DNA from: CADEEN01 sp963840805
GTDB lineage: Bacteria > Pseudomonadota > Gammaproteobacteria > Burkholderiales > Burkholderiaceae_C
Length of the DNA stretch: 64,000 bases
NCBI GenBank assembly: GCA_963840805.1
Contig: CAWJAJ010000002.1
Span: forward strand, 124,001-188,000
Direction: 5' to 3'
A program made the translations under genes and the position numbers. Positions 27,636 to 35,482 of this stretch are shown here, piece by piece (the stretch's first letter is position 1; each line of letters starts with the position of its first letter). A model generated the notes under the pieces. That model was not told the origin of the DNA. It saw only the letters and a program-made list of their open reading frames with translations, and ran no database searches.

Positions 27636-29166
27636 ATATGGACTCCCCCGCCAACGCCAGTGACTGATCGATCTTGGTAGTGCACAAAGGGTTGAGCCTG
27701 CAGTCGTATATCCGGCATCTGAGGTGGGCTGCGTGTTGAGAGCCCGTGCCGACATGGAATCTGCGTCAGCGCTGCGCCAATCGCTACGAGCGGCAGGCGT
27801 GAAGCTGCCGGAAGGGTTATCGGCGTCTGGTGCTGTGGGGGTGACCCGGGGTGCCATGGTGGGCGATCAATCTCTGCGCAAGGCTCGAGAGGGTTGGAGT
27901 GATCGAGGGATCGATGCTGGGTTCTGTTCAAACTGCGAGCGCGCCGGCGGGCAACTCGAAGCTCAGGCGCTCGGTCTTCTTCCTGGTCAGCCGGCTGTTG
28001 GGTTTTTCTTCGTCATAGGCCGCGTGATCGCGCAGGCACGCATAGGCGATGCGCGCGAGCTTGTTGGCCAGCGCGCAGCAGGCCTTGTTGTGGTTGCTCC
28101 TGTCTTGCACCGCCAGCGCCCAGGCACGCAGCCCCTGGACCGGTTTGCCGACATTGCGCGCCGCAGCCGCCGCGCGCAGCACGCTTCGGGCGCCGTGCGT
28201 GAGCAGCATGCGCAGGTAGCGGTCGCCCTGCTTGCTGATGCGTCCGAGCTGGCGGCGCTGGCCCGACGAGTGCTCCTTGGGCGTGAGGCCGAACCAGCTG
28301 GCAAAGTGCCGCGCATCCTTGAAGTGCGTCACGTCACCCGAGGTGGCCGCCACCATCGCCGTGCTGGTGAGCAGGCCGATGCCAGGCACCGACAGCAACG
28401 TCGTGCACGCCGGACTGTGCCGCACCAGCGCGGCCAGTTCGCGTTCGAGCGCGCCGATGCGCGCTTCCAGGAGGCGCACCTCCTCGATGAGCAGCGCCAT
28501 CGTCGGACGCAGCAGCTCGGGGATGCCCGAGCGCGGCTCGGCCAGCACGCGGGCGATCTGCTCCAGGCCCAGGCGCGAGCCCAACGCAATGGCGATGCCG
28601 AACTCGCGGCAGTAGCCGCGCAGGGTGTTGATGCGCCGCGTGCGGTCACCCTGCCACAGGCTGCGGGTACGGTGCAGCGCCTGCAGGGCTTGCTGCTCGA
28701 CGCTCTTGATGCGCACCGGATGCAGGTCGGCGCAGCGTGCGGCTTCGAGCAGCGCGGCTGCATCGGCAGCATCGGTCTTGTTGCGCTTGACGTAGGCGCG
28801 CACGTAGCGCGCGGGCAGCAGGGTGACCTGGATGCCCAGCACAGCGAGCCAGCGCGCCCAATGGTGGGCCGATCCGCAGGCTTCCATCACCACGCGCGAG
28901 ACTGCGCGGTTGGCGAACCAACGCTCGAACTGCGCGCGGGAGAGACGCTGCGACTCGCACGGGCGCCAGGCGGCGTCGGCCACGCACAGCTGGAACACGT
29001 TCTTGGCCAGGTCGACGCCGACGATCATGCCGGCACTGGATTGAACCGATGGGCAAACGCTCGTAGCATTCATGTCGGACTCCTTCGCGTCATGTGCCGA
29101 CACCCGCACCACGCGACGCCGGCTGGTACTTTGATACCGAAATGCGCGGGGGAGTCCATCCCATCA
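27636..29166 (-). mobile_element. IS110-family (IS1111 group) insertion sequence, copy 1, in attC-2
   Basis: About 1.53 kb with imperfect subterminal inverted repeats ATGGACTCCCCCGC (27638-27651) and GCGGGGGAGTCCAT (29146-29159), typical of the IS1111 group. One intact transposase gene on the minus strand leaves about 275 bp of non-coding left end. Ends deduced by comparison with copy 2 at 29934. Insertion directly after the left core of attC marks it as an IS1111-attC type element. Confidence 0.9.
27928..29073 (-). CDS. IS110/IS1111 transposase (DEDD type), intact
   Basis: 381 residues from ATG 29073, preceded by AAGGAG seven bases upstream; a longer start at 29112 is possible. N-terminal DEDD/RuvC-like motif MIVGVDLAKNVFQLCVADA with first Asp, then VVMEACGSAHHWARWL and VKRNKTDAADAAALLEAAR with the following acidic residues; the C-terminal transposase_20 domain has LLSVPGIGLLTSTAMVA and DARHFASWFGLTPKEHSSG with the catalytic-type serine. 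All expected blocks present, so likely active. Confidence 0.95.
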   Translation of the reverse strand: MNATSVCPSVQSSAGMIVGVDLAKNVFQLCVADAAWRPCESQRLSRAQFERWFANRAVSRVVMEACGSAHHWARWLAVLGIQVTLLPARYVRAYVKRNKTDAADAAALLEAARCADLHPVRIKSVEQQALQALHRTRSLWQGDRTRRINTLRGYCREFGIAIALGSRLGLEQIARVLAEPRSGIPELLRPTMALLIEEVRLLEARIGALERELAALVRHSPACTTLLSVPGIGLLTSTAMVAATSGDVTHFKDARHFASWFGLTPKEHSSGQRRQLGRISKQGDRYLRMLLTHGARSVLRAAAAARNVGKPVQGLRAWALAVQDRSNHNKACCALANKLARIAYACLRDHAAYDEEKPNSRLTRKKTERLSFELPAGALAV

Positions 29167-29256
29167 TTGCACCCGACGTGCGTCAGCCGGCTTCGCCGGC
29201 TGCCACACGCGGGTGAACTCCAACGTGGGCGTCACAGCATTCGTCTCTTGCGCGTC

Positions 29257-29274
29257 GTTAGCACTCTTGCTAAC
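29257..29274. promoter_or_regulatory. Perfect palindrome upstream of the toxin-antitoxin genes
   Basis: GTTAGCA-CTCT-TGCTAAC, arms of 7 bp, ends 8 bp before the toxin start at 29283. Its place over the promoter/start region is that of an autoregulatory operator bound by the Xre-type antitoxin. Binding is inference. Confidence 0.6.
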
Positions 29275-29282
29275 ATGTCGGC

Positions 29283-29609
29283 ATGCCGTTCGAGATCGAG
29301 TACTTCCACGAACGCGTTCGTTCTGAGATCGAGTCTTGGCCTGTAGATGTTCTTGCTGACTATGCGCGCTTGGTCGAGCTCCTTGCCGAGCATGGGCCAA
29401 GCCTTCGTCTGCCGCACTCTCGAGCTTTCGGAGACGGGCTGTTTGAGCTGCGGCCGCGCGGGCGTTCTGGCATTGGCCGGGCCTTCTACAGCTTCATGCT
29501 CGCCAGGCGGGTTGTCGTCCTGCATGCGTTCATCAAGAAGTCTCAGGAAACGCCAGATCGGGAGTTAAAGCTGGCGCGCAAGCGCCTGAAGGAGTTGCTA
29601 GGTGGCTGA
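29283..29609 (+). CDS. HigB/Gp49-like toxin of a toxin-antitoxin pair
   Basis: 108 residues (MPFEIEYFHERVRSEIESWP). The pattern HSRAFGDGLFELRPRGRSGIGRAFY, followed by VVVLHAFIKKSQETPDRELKLA, is that of the phage-derived Gp49/HigB family (RelE fold), mRNA interferases acting at the ribosome. The toxin gene comes first and overlaps the antitoxin gene by 8 bp, the HigBA order. It lies inside a cassette between attC-2 and attC-3. Toxicity is inferred. Confidence 0.85.
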   Translation: MPFEIEYFHERVRSEIESWPVDVLADYARLVELLAEHGPSLRLPHSRAFGDGLFELRPRGRSGIGRAFYSFMLARRVVVLHAFIKKSQETPDRELKLARKRLKELLGG

Positions 29610-29919
29610 GCTGAAATACAAGCCTGTTCCGCATGACCATGCCGCGTTCATGGCGCGTGCGCGCGCTCGCAAGGGCTTTGCCCGAGCCTACGAGGCGCTC
29701 GAACTTGAGTACCAGGTAGCCGGCCAAATGCTCAAAGCCCGCGCACGCGCGGGCCTAACGCAAGACGTTGTGGCTGAGCGCATGGGTACAACCAAGAGCG
29801 CTGTCTCACGCCTGGAGTCGGCGGGCAAGCATGCGCCGTCGTTGGCAACGCTCAAGCGCTATGCGAGCGCAGTTGGTTGCGAGCTTCAAGTGCGTCTGGT
29901 GCCGCAGAAGGCAACGTGA
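29602..29919 (+). CDS. Xre-type antitoxin (HigA-like)
   Basis: 105 residues (MAELKYKPVPHDHAAFMARA). C-terminal helix-turn-helix: LKARARAGLTQDVVAERMGT then KSAVSRLESAGKHAPSLATL. It should neutralise the upstream toxin and repress the pair through the palindrome at 29257. The stop falls just before the left core of attC-3, as in a compact gene cassette. Confidence 0.88.
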   Translation: MAELKYKPVPHDHAAFMARARARKGFARAYEALELEYQVAGQMLKARARAGLTQDVVAERMGTTKSAVSRLESAGKHAPSLATLKRYASAVGCELQVRLVPQKAT

Positions 29920-29933
29920 CGCCCAACCCGTCG

Positions 29934-31428
29934 ATATGGACTCCCCGCAACGCAGTGACTGATCGATCTGGTAGTGCACGAAGGGTTGAGCCTGCAGTCG
30001 TATATCCGGCATCTGAGGTGGGCTGCGTGTTGGGGCCCGTGCCGACATGGAATCTGCGTCAGCGCTGCGCCAATCGTTACGAGCGGCAGGCGTGAAGCTG
30101 CCGGAAGGGTTATCGGCGTCTGGCGCTGTGGGGGTGACCGGGGTGCCATGGTGGGCGATCAATCTCTGTGCAAGGCTGGGTGGGTATTCGTTGTTCAAGC
30201 GGGTTTGTGTTAAGCGCTCAGGGCGCCGGCCGGCATCTCGAAGCTCAGGCGCTCGGTCTTCTTCTGGTAGCCGGCTGTTGGGTTTTTCTTCGTCATAGGC
30301 CGCGTGATCGCGCAGGCACGCATAGGCGATGCGCGCGAGCTTGTTGGCCAGCGCGCAGCAGGCCTTGTTGTGGTTGCTCTGTCTTGCACGCCAGCGCCCA
30401 GGCACGCAGCCCTGGACCGGTTTGCCGCATTGCGCGCCGCGGCCGCCGCGCGCAGCACGCTTCGGGCGCCGTGCGTGAGCAGCATGCGCAGGTAGCGGTC
30501 GCCCTGCTTGCTGATGCGTCCGAGCTGGCGGCGCTGGCCCGAGAGTGCTCCTTGGGCGTGAGGCCGAACCAGCTGGCAAAGTGCGCGCATCCTTGAAGTG
30601 CGTGACGTCACCCGAGGTGGCCGCCACCATCGCCGTGTGGTGAGCAAGCCGATGCCCGGCACGTCAGCAGCGTGGTGCAGGCCGGGCTGTGGCGCACCAG
30701 CGCGGCCAGTTCGCGTTCGAGCGCGCTGATGCGCGCTTCCAGGAGGCGCACCTCCTCGACGAGCAGGACCATCGTCGGACGCAGCAGCTCGGGGATGCCC
30801 GAGCGCGGCTCGGCCAGCACGCGGGCGATCTGCTCAGGCCCAGGCGCGAGCCCAACGCAATGGCGATGCCGAACTCGCGGCAGAAGCCGCGCAGGGTGTT
30901 GATGCGCCGCGTGCGGTCGCCATGCCACAGGCTGCGGGTGCGGTGCAGCGCCTGCAGGGCCTGCTGCTCGACGCTCTTGATGCGCACGGATGCAGGTCGG
31001 CGCAGCGTGCGGCTTCGAGCAGCGCGGCGCATCGGCGGCATCGGTCTTGTTGCGCTTGACGTAGGCGCGCACGTAGCGCGCAGGCAGCAGGGTGACTCGA
31101 TGCCCAGCACAGCGAGCCAGCGCGCCCAATGGTGGGCCGATCGCAGGCTTCCATCACCAGCGCGAGACTGCGCGGTTGGCGAACCAACGCTCGAACTGCG
31201 CGCGGGAGAGACGCTGCGACTCGCCGGGCGCAGGCGGCGTCGGCCACGCACAGCTGGAACACGTTCTTGGCCAGGTCGACGCCGACGATCATGCCGGCAC
31301 TGGATTGAACCGATGGGCAAACGCTCGTAGCTTCATGTCGGACTCCTTCGCGTCATGTGCCGACACCCGCACCACGCGACGCCGGCTGGTACTTTGATAC
31401 CGAAATGCGCGGGGGAGTCCATCCCATC
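29934..31428 (-). mobile_element. IS110-family (IS1111 group) insertion sequence, copy 2, in attC-3
   Basis: Near-identical second copy of the element at 27636, same orientation, at the same place in another attC. Inverted repeats at 29936-29948 and 31409-31422. Relative to copy 1 it lacks many single bases, so its transposase gene is shattered. Confidence 0.9.
30210..31336 (-). pseudogene. IS110/IS1111 transposase, copy 2, many 1-base gaps
   Basis: Footprint equals the intact transposase of copy 1, but the frame breaks at least ten times. Almost every difference is one missing base: for example CTTCCTGG versus CTTCTGG, GCTCCTG versus GCTCTG, CACCGCC versus CACGCC, CCCGACGAG versus CCCGAGAG, GTGCTGGTG versus GTGTGGTG. 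Few substitutions accompany them. This pattern looks like poor consensus in a collapsed or low-coverage repeat more than natural decay. Confidence 0.88.
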
Positions 31429-31577
31429 GATCGAGCGGACGTCAAAAAAGGCTGCGCCTTTTTGACGTCCGCTCATGTCGAACACTGGGCGTCATAGGAA
31501 TACGCGGTGCTGAGTCTTGACAGTTCGCGCTGGGCGCGCGGCCGAAGAGTTCATGGAGTGGGTACTCAACCAATGAC

Positions 31578-31631
31578 GCCTAACCAGTTGATCGCGTGGA
31601 CAACTTCCGGCGCGCTTCGCCGACGTTAGAC
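31578..31631 (+). other. attC-4, last in the array
   Basis: GCCTAAC (31578-31584) and GTTAGAC (31625-31631) are consensus left and right cores 54 bp apart, with GGCG-CGCTT-CGCC inside and CTAACCAGTTGATCGCG near the left core. The inner stems are weaker than in the other sites. Related to the decayed copy at 24980-25022. The segment 31491-31577 before it has no gene and would be a truncated cassette. Confidence 0.6.
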
Positions 31632-31676
31632 AACACGAACCAGTATTCATGCTGCTCCAATTCCGCCGGACTGCGA

Positions 31677-32279
31677 ATGCTGTGCTCGATCGCTGACCGT
31701 GCTCGGCACGCATCTGCGGCGGCTGCGCTGTCGGGCTGCCTCCTCGTCGCGCACGGCGCGGCGGCCGGCGACGCGGCAGCCGGTGCACGGCTCGCCGCGG
31801 CGCGCTGCGTCTCCTGCCACTCGTCCACGGAAACGATCCACTCCATGCTGCCGCTGCTCGAAGGGCAGCCGAAGGCCGCCTTCATTGCGCAGTGGCGTGC
31901 CTTCCGCGAGCGCAAGCGCACCGCCCCGGTGATGGTGAGCCTCGCGGAGGAGTTGAGCGAGCAGGATGTCGACGACCTCGCCGAACACTATGCGGCACTG
32001 CTGCCCCCGCGCGCCCCGGAATCGTCCGGCAGCGATGCCGGCCGCGCATTGGTCGATCGCTTGCGATGTGCCGACTGCCACGGGCCAGCGTTGCAGGGGA
32101 CGAACGCCGGCGCAGCACGGCTCGGCGGGCAAAAGGCGCGTTACACGGCCTGGTCGTTGCAGCTGATGCGAGGCGGCAGCCGGTCGCACGGAGCCGCCGC
32201 GACGCCGGATCCGCTCCTTGCCGATCTCAGCAACGCCGAGATCGAGTCGCTGGCCGCGCACTTGGCGTCGCTGCGCTGA
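31677..32279 (+). CDS. Di-haem cytochrome c (c4/c553 type)
   Basis: About 200 residues from ATG 31677, with a signal-like region (ASAAAALSGCLLVAHGAAAG) and two haem sites, CVSCH and CADCH, each in a c-type domain; LLEGQPKAAFIAQW and ARLGGQKARYTAWSLQLM are typical of cytochrome c4/c553 repeats. A periplasmic electron carrier. It begins 46 bp after attC-4, so may be the old chromosomal flank or the last cassette. An upstream start at 31596 would add a leader without signal character. Confidence 0.85.
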   Translation: MLCSIADRARHASAAAALSGCLLVAHGAAAGDAAAGARLAAARCVSCHSSTETIHSMLPLLEGQPKAAFIAQWRAFRERKRTAPVMVSLAEELSEQDVDDLAEHYAALLPPRAPESSGSDAGRALVDRLRCADCHGPALQGTNAGAARLGGQKARYTAWSLQLMRGGSRSHGAAATPDPLLADLSNAEIESLAAHLASLR

Positions 32280-32321
32280 CCTGTCTGTGCGTGCAGTGCG
32301 CTACGGGTTGGTTGAACCGTC

Positions 32322-32543
32322 CTGCAGTTCAAGGCCCGCGATGAGGATTGCCAGGGCTGCGCGCCGCACCACCGCGGTCTGAAGAACCCGACCAGCGGCC
32401 GGGGCCGTCAGGTGAGCCCGCTCGGCCGCGCGCTGTACAGCCGGCGCATCGCGACGGTGGAGCCCGTCTTCGCCAGCATCCGCCATCACAAGCGCATGAG
32501 CCGCTTCACGCTGCGCGGCAAGGCGAAGGTGGCCACGCATTGA
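32322..32543 (+). pseudogene. Transposase C-terminal remnant (IS1182-like)
   Basis: A 73-residue open segment ending at TGA 32541-32543 reads LQFKARDEDCQGC, GRALYSRRIATVEPVFASI and HHKRMSRFTLRGKAKV, the C-terminal pattern of IS1182-type (DDE, InsQ-like) transposases. No start or N-terminal part is present and no inverted repeat is evident. A fossil insertion next to the integron end. Confidence 0.7.
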
Positions 32544-32702
32544 CGCGCCGCACGCCTTCGGGGTTCAATTCAAGCAAGCCGATGAGCCGCAAGCCCCACA
32601 TGCACGGCCAATCCACCGAGGCTCGCATTGCCGCCGCCCATCGCGTCGAAAAGCGGGTTATTGCCCAGTCTCGTTGTTATGCGTCACAGCAGAGGCTCTG
32701 CC

Positions 32703-33002
32703 ATGAAGATCGAAGAAATGATTTCTGCCGTGCAGAAGAAGCTCGGCGTTCAGGTCGACGGTCGGGCAGGGCCTGAAACTGGGGTGGCGAATATGCCCAC
32801 GTCGTCAGCCAAGGAGGCGGAAGTACTGGCTGAACTTCGCGACGAGCGTGTTTGTCAGTCGGTCACGCATGCTGCTGACAAGCCGAGTCGACCATATGAC
32901 CGATGTCGTTCTCACCAGAGACTCCGTCGTGCAGTTCTTGAACCGCTTCGAGGAGACCGCCGAGAAGGAGAACTTCGATCTCATTCAGGACATGATTCAT
33001 GA
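32703..33002 (+). pseudogene. Truncated peptidoglycan-binding-like gene
   Basis: From ATG 32703 the first ~27 residues, MKIEEMISAVQKKLGVQVDG then RAGPET, match the start of peptidoglycan-binding repeats found at the ends of phage lysins. The similarity ends near 32785; the remaining frame to 33002 overlaps the next gene and looks random. Probably a truncated gene. Confidence 0.35.
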
Positions 33003-33300
33003 CAACGCATTCATCCGCTTCAATGACGGAGACTTCGTCGGCAAGCAGGCAGTGCGAGGCGCGTTCGAGAAAACCTGGAAAGGCAGCGCCAACGTCAGGA
33101 AGGAGCGCTTCTACCTCACCGACATTCAAGTGCTATCTGTCGACGCAAGAAGCGCCGCTGCCACGTATACCTACAACTGGGAAGGAACAATGGATGGGCG
33201 GACCTTCCGGGTTCAAGGTCGAGGAACACGGGTTCTCGTGGTCGAGAACGGGCAGTTGCAGATCATCCATGAACACCTTAGCCGCTACCCCAAGCAGTGA
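32896..33300 (+). CDS. SnoaL/NTF2-like protein
   Basis: 134 residues from ATG 32896 (MTDVVLTRDSVVQFLNRFEE). The pattern (helical start, AFIRFNDGDFVGKQAVRGAF, then a curved beta sheet AAATYTYNWEGTMDGR and RGTRVLVVENGQLQIIHEHL) is that of the SnoaL-like/DUF4440 group of the NTF2 superfamily. Such proteins are isomerases, hydrolases or ligand binders; the role here is unknown. Such genes are common integron cargo, but no attC flanks it. Confidence 0.75.
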   Translation: MTDVVLTRDSVVQFLNRFEETAEKENFDLIQDMIHDNAFIRFNDGDFVGKQAVRGAFEKTWKGSANVRKERFYLTDIQVLSVDARSAAATYTYNWEGTMDGRTFRVQGRGTRVLVVENGQLQIIHEHLSRYPKQ

Positions 33301-33522
33301 GGCCGGACGGCCTTCAGCGGCCGGCGATCGGTGACGATAGGCCTCAGACACACCCGGAGGCCATCGCCATGCCAACCGTGCGCCAGGGCAACCGGGCCGT
33401 TCAGCTGGCCGTCGACGTTCAGGTCGGCGTGATGAACGAGTTCGGCGCACGCGGGGCCGCGCAATAGCGGCAGCGTCCGCTTGAACTCGGCAGAACACAA
33501 TCAGTTTCAAGGCAATGCATCC

Positions 33523-34149
33523 ATGGTCGAAGTCACTTGGCTGCTCTTCGTCGTCGCGTCGCTGGTACTCATCGTGACGCCCGGGCAGGACATGATCCTG
33601 GTGATGTCGCGCTCGATCGCGCAGGGCGCCGCGGCCGGCGTGGCCACGGCTGCGGGCGTCAGCATCGGCCTGGTCGGCCACACCCTGCTGGCCACGCTCG
33701 GCCTCGGCGCCATCCTGCGCACGTCCGCGTGGCTGTACCTGGCGCTCAAGCTCGTCGGTGCGGCGTACCTCGTCTACCTGGGCATCCAGCTGCTTCGCAC
33801 CAGCAGGCACGAACTCGCCGTGCCGACCGGGGCACCGCGTTCGCGGTGGCGGTTGTTCTTCGACGGCGCGCTCTCCAACGTCTCCAACCCCAAGATCGCC
33901 GTCTTCTACTTCGCGTTCCTGCCGCAATTCATCCTGCCCGGTGCGGCGCATCCGACGCTGGCCGTCTTCGTGCTGGGGCTGGTGTTCGCCGCCCTCACCT
34001 TCCTGGTCAAGGGCCCCGTCGGGCTGGGCGCCGGCCTGCTGTCGAGCTGGCTGCGCTCCCGGCCCGGCGCCCTCATGTGGATCCATCGCACCAGCGGCGC
34101 GGTGCTGATCGGCCTGGGCCTCAAGCTCGCACTCGAGCGCCGGGCATGA
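33523..34149 (+). CDS. LysE/RhtB-family exporter
   Basis: 208 residues from ATG 33523. Signature LVLIVTPGQDMILVMSRSIA near the N-terminus (PGQD instead of PGPD) and NVSNPKIAVFYFAFLPQFIL. About six membrane helices. Second member of this family in the window, distinct from that at 22818. Its stop overlaps a VOC-type remnant. The 222 bp before it hold no gene I can support. Confidence 0.92.
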   Translation: MVEVTWLLFVVASLVLIVTPGQDMILVMSRSIAQGAAAGVATAAGVSIGLVGHTLLATLGLGAILRTSAWLYLALKLVGAAYLVYLGIQLLRTSRHELAVPTGAPRSRWRLFFDGALSNVSNPKIAVFYFAFLPQFILPGAAHPTLAVFVLGLVFAALTFLVKGPVGLGAGLLSSWLRSRPGALMWIHRTSGAVLIGLGLKLALERRA

Positions 34150-34268
34150 AGGCAGACATGGGGCGATCGAGCGCCCAACGAGCCCCCGACCAGCAGAGAA
34201 CCGGCGACGGCTGCTACGAGAGCGCGGTGCTGGATCCGGACGGCCATCGCATCGAGATCACGGCCTGA
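34146..34268 (+). pseudogene. C-terminal remnant of a glyoxalase/VOC-type protein
   Basis: A 40-residue frame ending CYESAVLDPDGHRIEITA, the typical last strand of glyoxalase/bleomycin-resistance (VOC) proteins including the metal-ligand Glu. The rest of the domain is missing, so it is a fragment placed against the LysE stop. Confidence 0.55.
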
Positions 34269-34283
34269 GCGCGGCTACCGGTG

Positions 34284-34805
34284 ATGGACCCCTTGCCTCG
34301 CCTCGCAGCGCCCGCATTGCTGCGCCGGCTGACGGTGGGTGATCTCGCCGCGTTCCAGGCCTACCGCAGCGATCCCATCGTGGGCCGCTATCAGGGCTGG
34401 GCCGCCATGTCCGACGCCGAGGCCACCGCCTTCCTGTGTGAAATGCAGGATGCGGAACTCCTTGTGCCGGGCACCTGGTCGCAGATCGCGATCGCGGAGC
34501 CGACCAGTTGCGCGCTCGTCGGTGACATCGGCTTGTGCCTCGCCCGGGACGGCGGCGAAGCCGAGGTCGGCTTCACGCTCTCGCCTCTCGCCCGCGGGCG
34601 CGGCCTGGCGACGGCAGCGGTGCGCGCCGCGATCCAGATGGTGTTTCAGCAAACGCCCGCCGCGCGCGTGGTCGGCGTCACCGACGCGCGCAACACGCCG
34701 TCGATCCGGCTCCTCGAGCGCCTGGGCATGCGCTGCCTGGCATCACGCGACGCGGTGTTTCGCGGCGAAGCGTGCATCGAGTGCGTATACGCCATCGGCC
34801 GCTGA
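34284..34805 (+). CDS. GNAT acetyltransferase (RimJ/RimL-like)
   Basis: 173 residues from ATG 34284 (GTG 34281 also possible). RimJ/RimL pattern: start LLRRLTVGDLAAFQAYRSDP, acetyl-CoA site GFTLSPLARGRGLATAAVRA and VVGVTDARNTPSIRLLERLG. Substrate unknown. First of a row of GNAT genes on this strand. Confidence 0.9.
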   Translation: MDPLPRLAAPALLRRLTVGDLAAFQAYRSDPIVGRYQGWAAMSDAEATAFLCEMQDAELLVPGTWSQIAIAEPTSCALVGDIGLCLARDGGEAEVGFTLSPLARGRGLATAAVRAAIQMVFQQTPAARVVGVTDARNTPSIRLLERLGMRCLASRDAVFRGEACIECVYAIGR

Positions 34806-34852
34806 CGCCAACGCTTCGGCCGAGGTAACCTCAGGCCCCTGGAGGACGCATC

Positions 34853-35431
34853 ATGAAGCTCACCGTCCGTCCCCTGACGCCCTCGCGCTGGCCCGATCTC
34901 GAGGCGTTGTTCAACGCCAAGGGCTGCGCCGTGGCGCGCGGCTGCTGGTGCATGTGCTACCGCCGCAGCGGCCCGCGCGGGCCGCTGCCCCGCGGGGTGA
35001 CCGAGGCCCAGGCCAATCGCGCCGAGCTGAAGGCGCTCGTCGACGCGGGCACGGTCCCGGGCCTCATCGGCTATTGCGGCAAGGTCCCGGTCGGCTGGGT
35101 GTCGCTCGGGCCACGGCAGGAATACGCCAGGCTCAGGCGCTCGCGCGTGATGAAGGCCGTCGACGACCAACCCGTGTGGTCGGTGATCTGCTTCGTCGTG
35201 CCGGCCGAGTTTCGTGGGCAGGGCGTCGCGCGGGCGCTCCTCGATGGCGCCATTGCCTACGCGAAGAAGCACGGCGCCACGCTGCTCGAGGCCTACCCCG
35301 TGGACAAGCCGGCCAAGTCGGCCGACGACGACATGTGGTTCGGTGCCAAGTCGATGTACGACCGTGCGGGTTTCGAGGAAGTCGCGCGCCGCCAGCCGCA
35401 ACGGCCCGTCGTGCGCCTCAGGCCGGCGTGA
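34853..35431 (+). CDS. GNAT acetyltransferase
   Basis: 192 residues preceded by a GGAGG ribosome site. Cys-rich start KGCAVARGCWCMCYRR is characteristic of one GNAT subgroup, then PVWSVICFVVPAEFRGQGVA with the acetyl-CoA loop and KSMYDRAGFEEVAR at the end. Substrate unknown. Confidence 0.88.
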   Translation: MKLTVRPLTPSRWPDLEALFNAKGCAVARGCWCMCYRRSGPRGPLPRGVTEAQANRAELKALVDAGTVPGLIGYCGKVPVGWVSLGPRQEYARLRRSRVMKAVDDQPVWSVICFVVPAEFRGQGVARALLDGAIAYAKKHGATLLEAYPVDKPAKSADDDMWFGAKSMYDRAGFEEVARRQPQRPVVRLRPA

Positions 35432-35482
35432 GGCGCGCTGCGCGGTCGCTGTCCGGCTATTGCGCAACACGATGCACGGGCC

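Larger units (their letters stand above)
27621..29230 (+). other. attC-2, split by IS copy 1
   Basis: Left core GCCCTAAC (27621-27628) and CCGTCG precede the IS; the right part 29166-29230 contains an imperfect long stem ACCCGACGTGCGTCAGCCGGC / GCCGGCTGCCACACGCGGGT with a TTC loop and ends AACGTGGGC, one T short of a GTTGGGC core. Together they form an attC of about 80 bp interrupted near its left core. Confidence 0.75.
29921..31490 (+). other. attC-3, split by IS copy 2
   Basis: Left core GCCCAAC (29921-29927) with CCGTCG precedes IS copy 2; the right part 31426-31490 has a long stem GAGCGGACGTCAAAAAAGGC (31433-31452) / GCCTTTTTGACGTCCGCTC (31456-31474), then ATGTCGAACACTGGGC. Rejoined, the site folds as one extended hairpin, as attC bottom strands do. 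The right core ACTGGGC departs from GTTRRRY. Confidence 0.75.

Noticed and set aside
31433..31474. Strong stem with T-run as a terminator
   Set aside because: Explained better as the central stem of attC-3 when the IS is removed.
33369..33467. 32-codon frame before the second LysE gene
   Set aside because: No ribosome site or family resemblance; too short to support.
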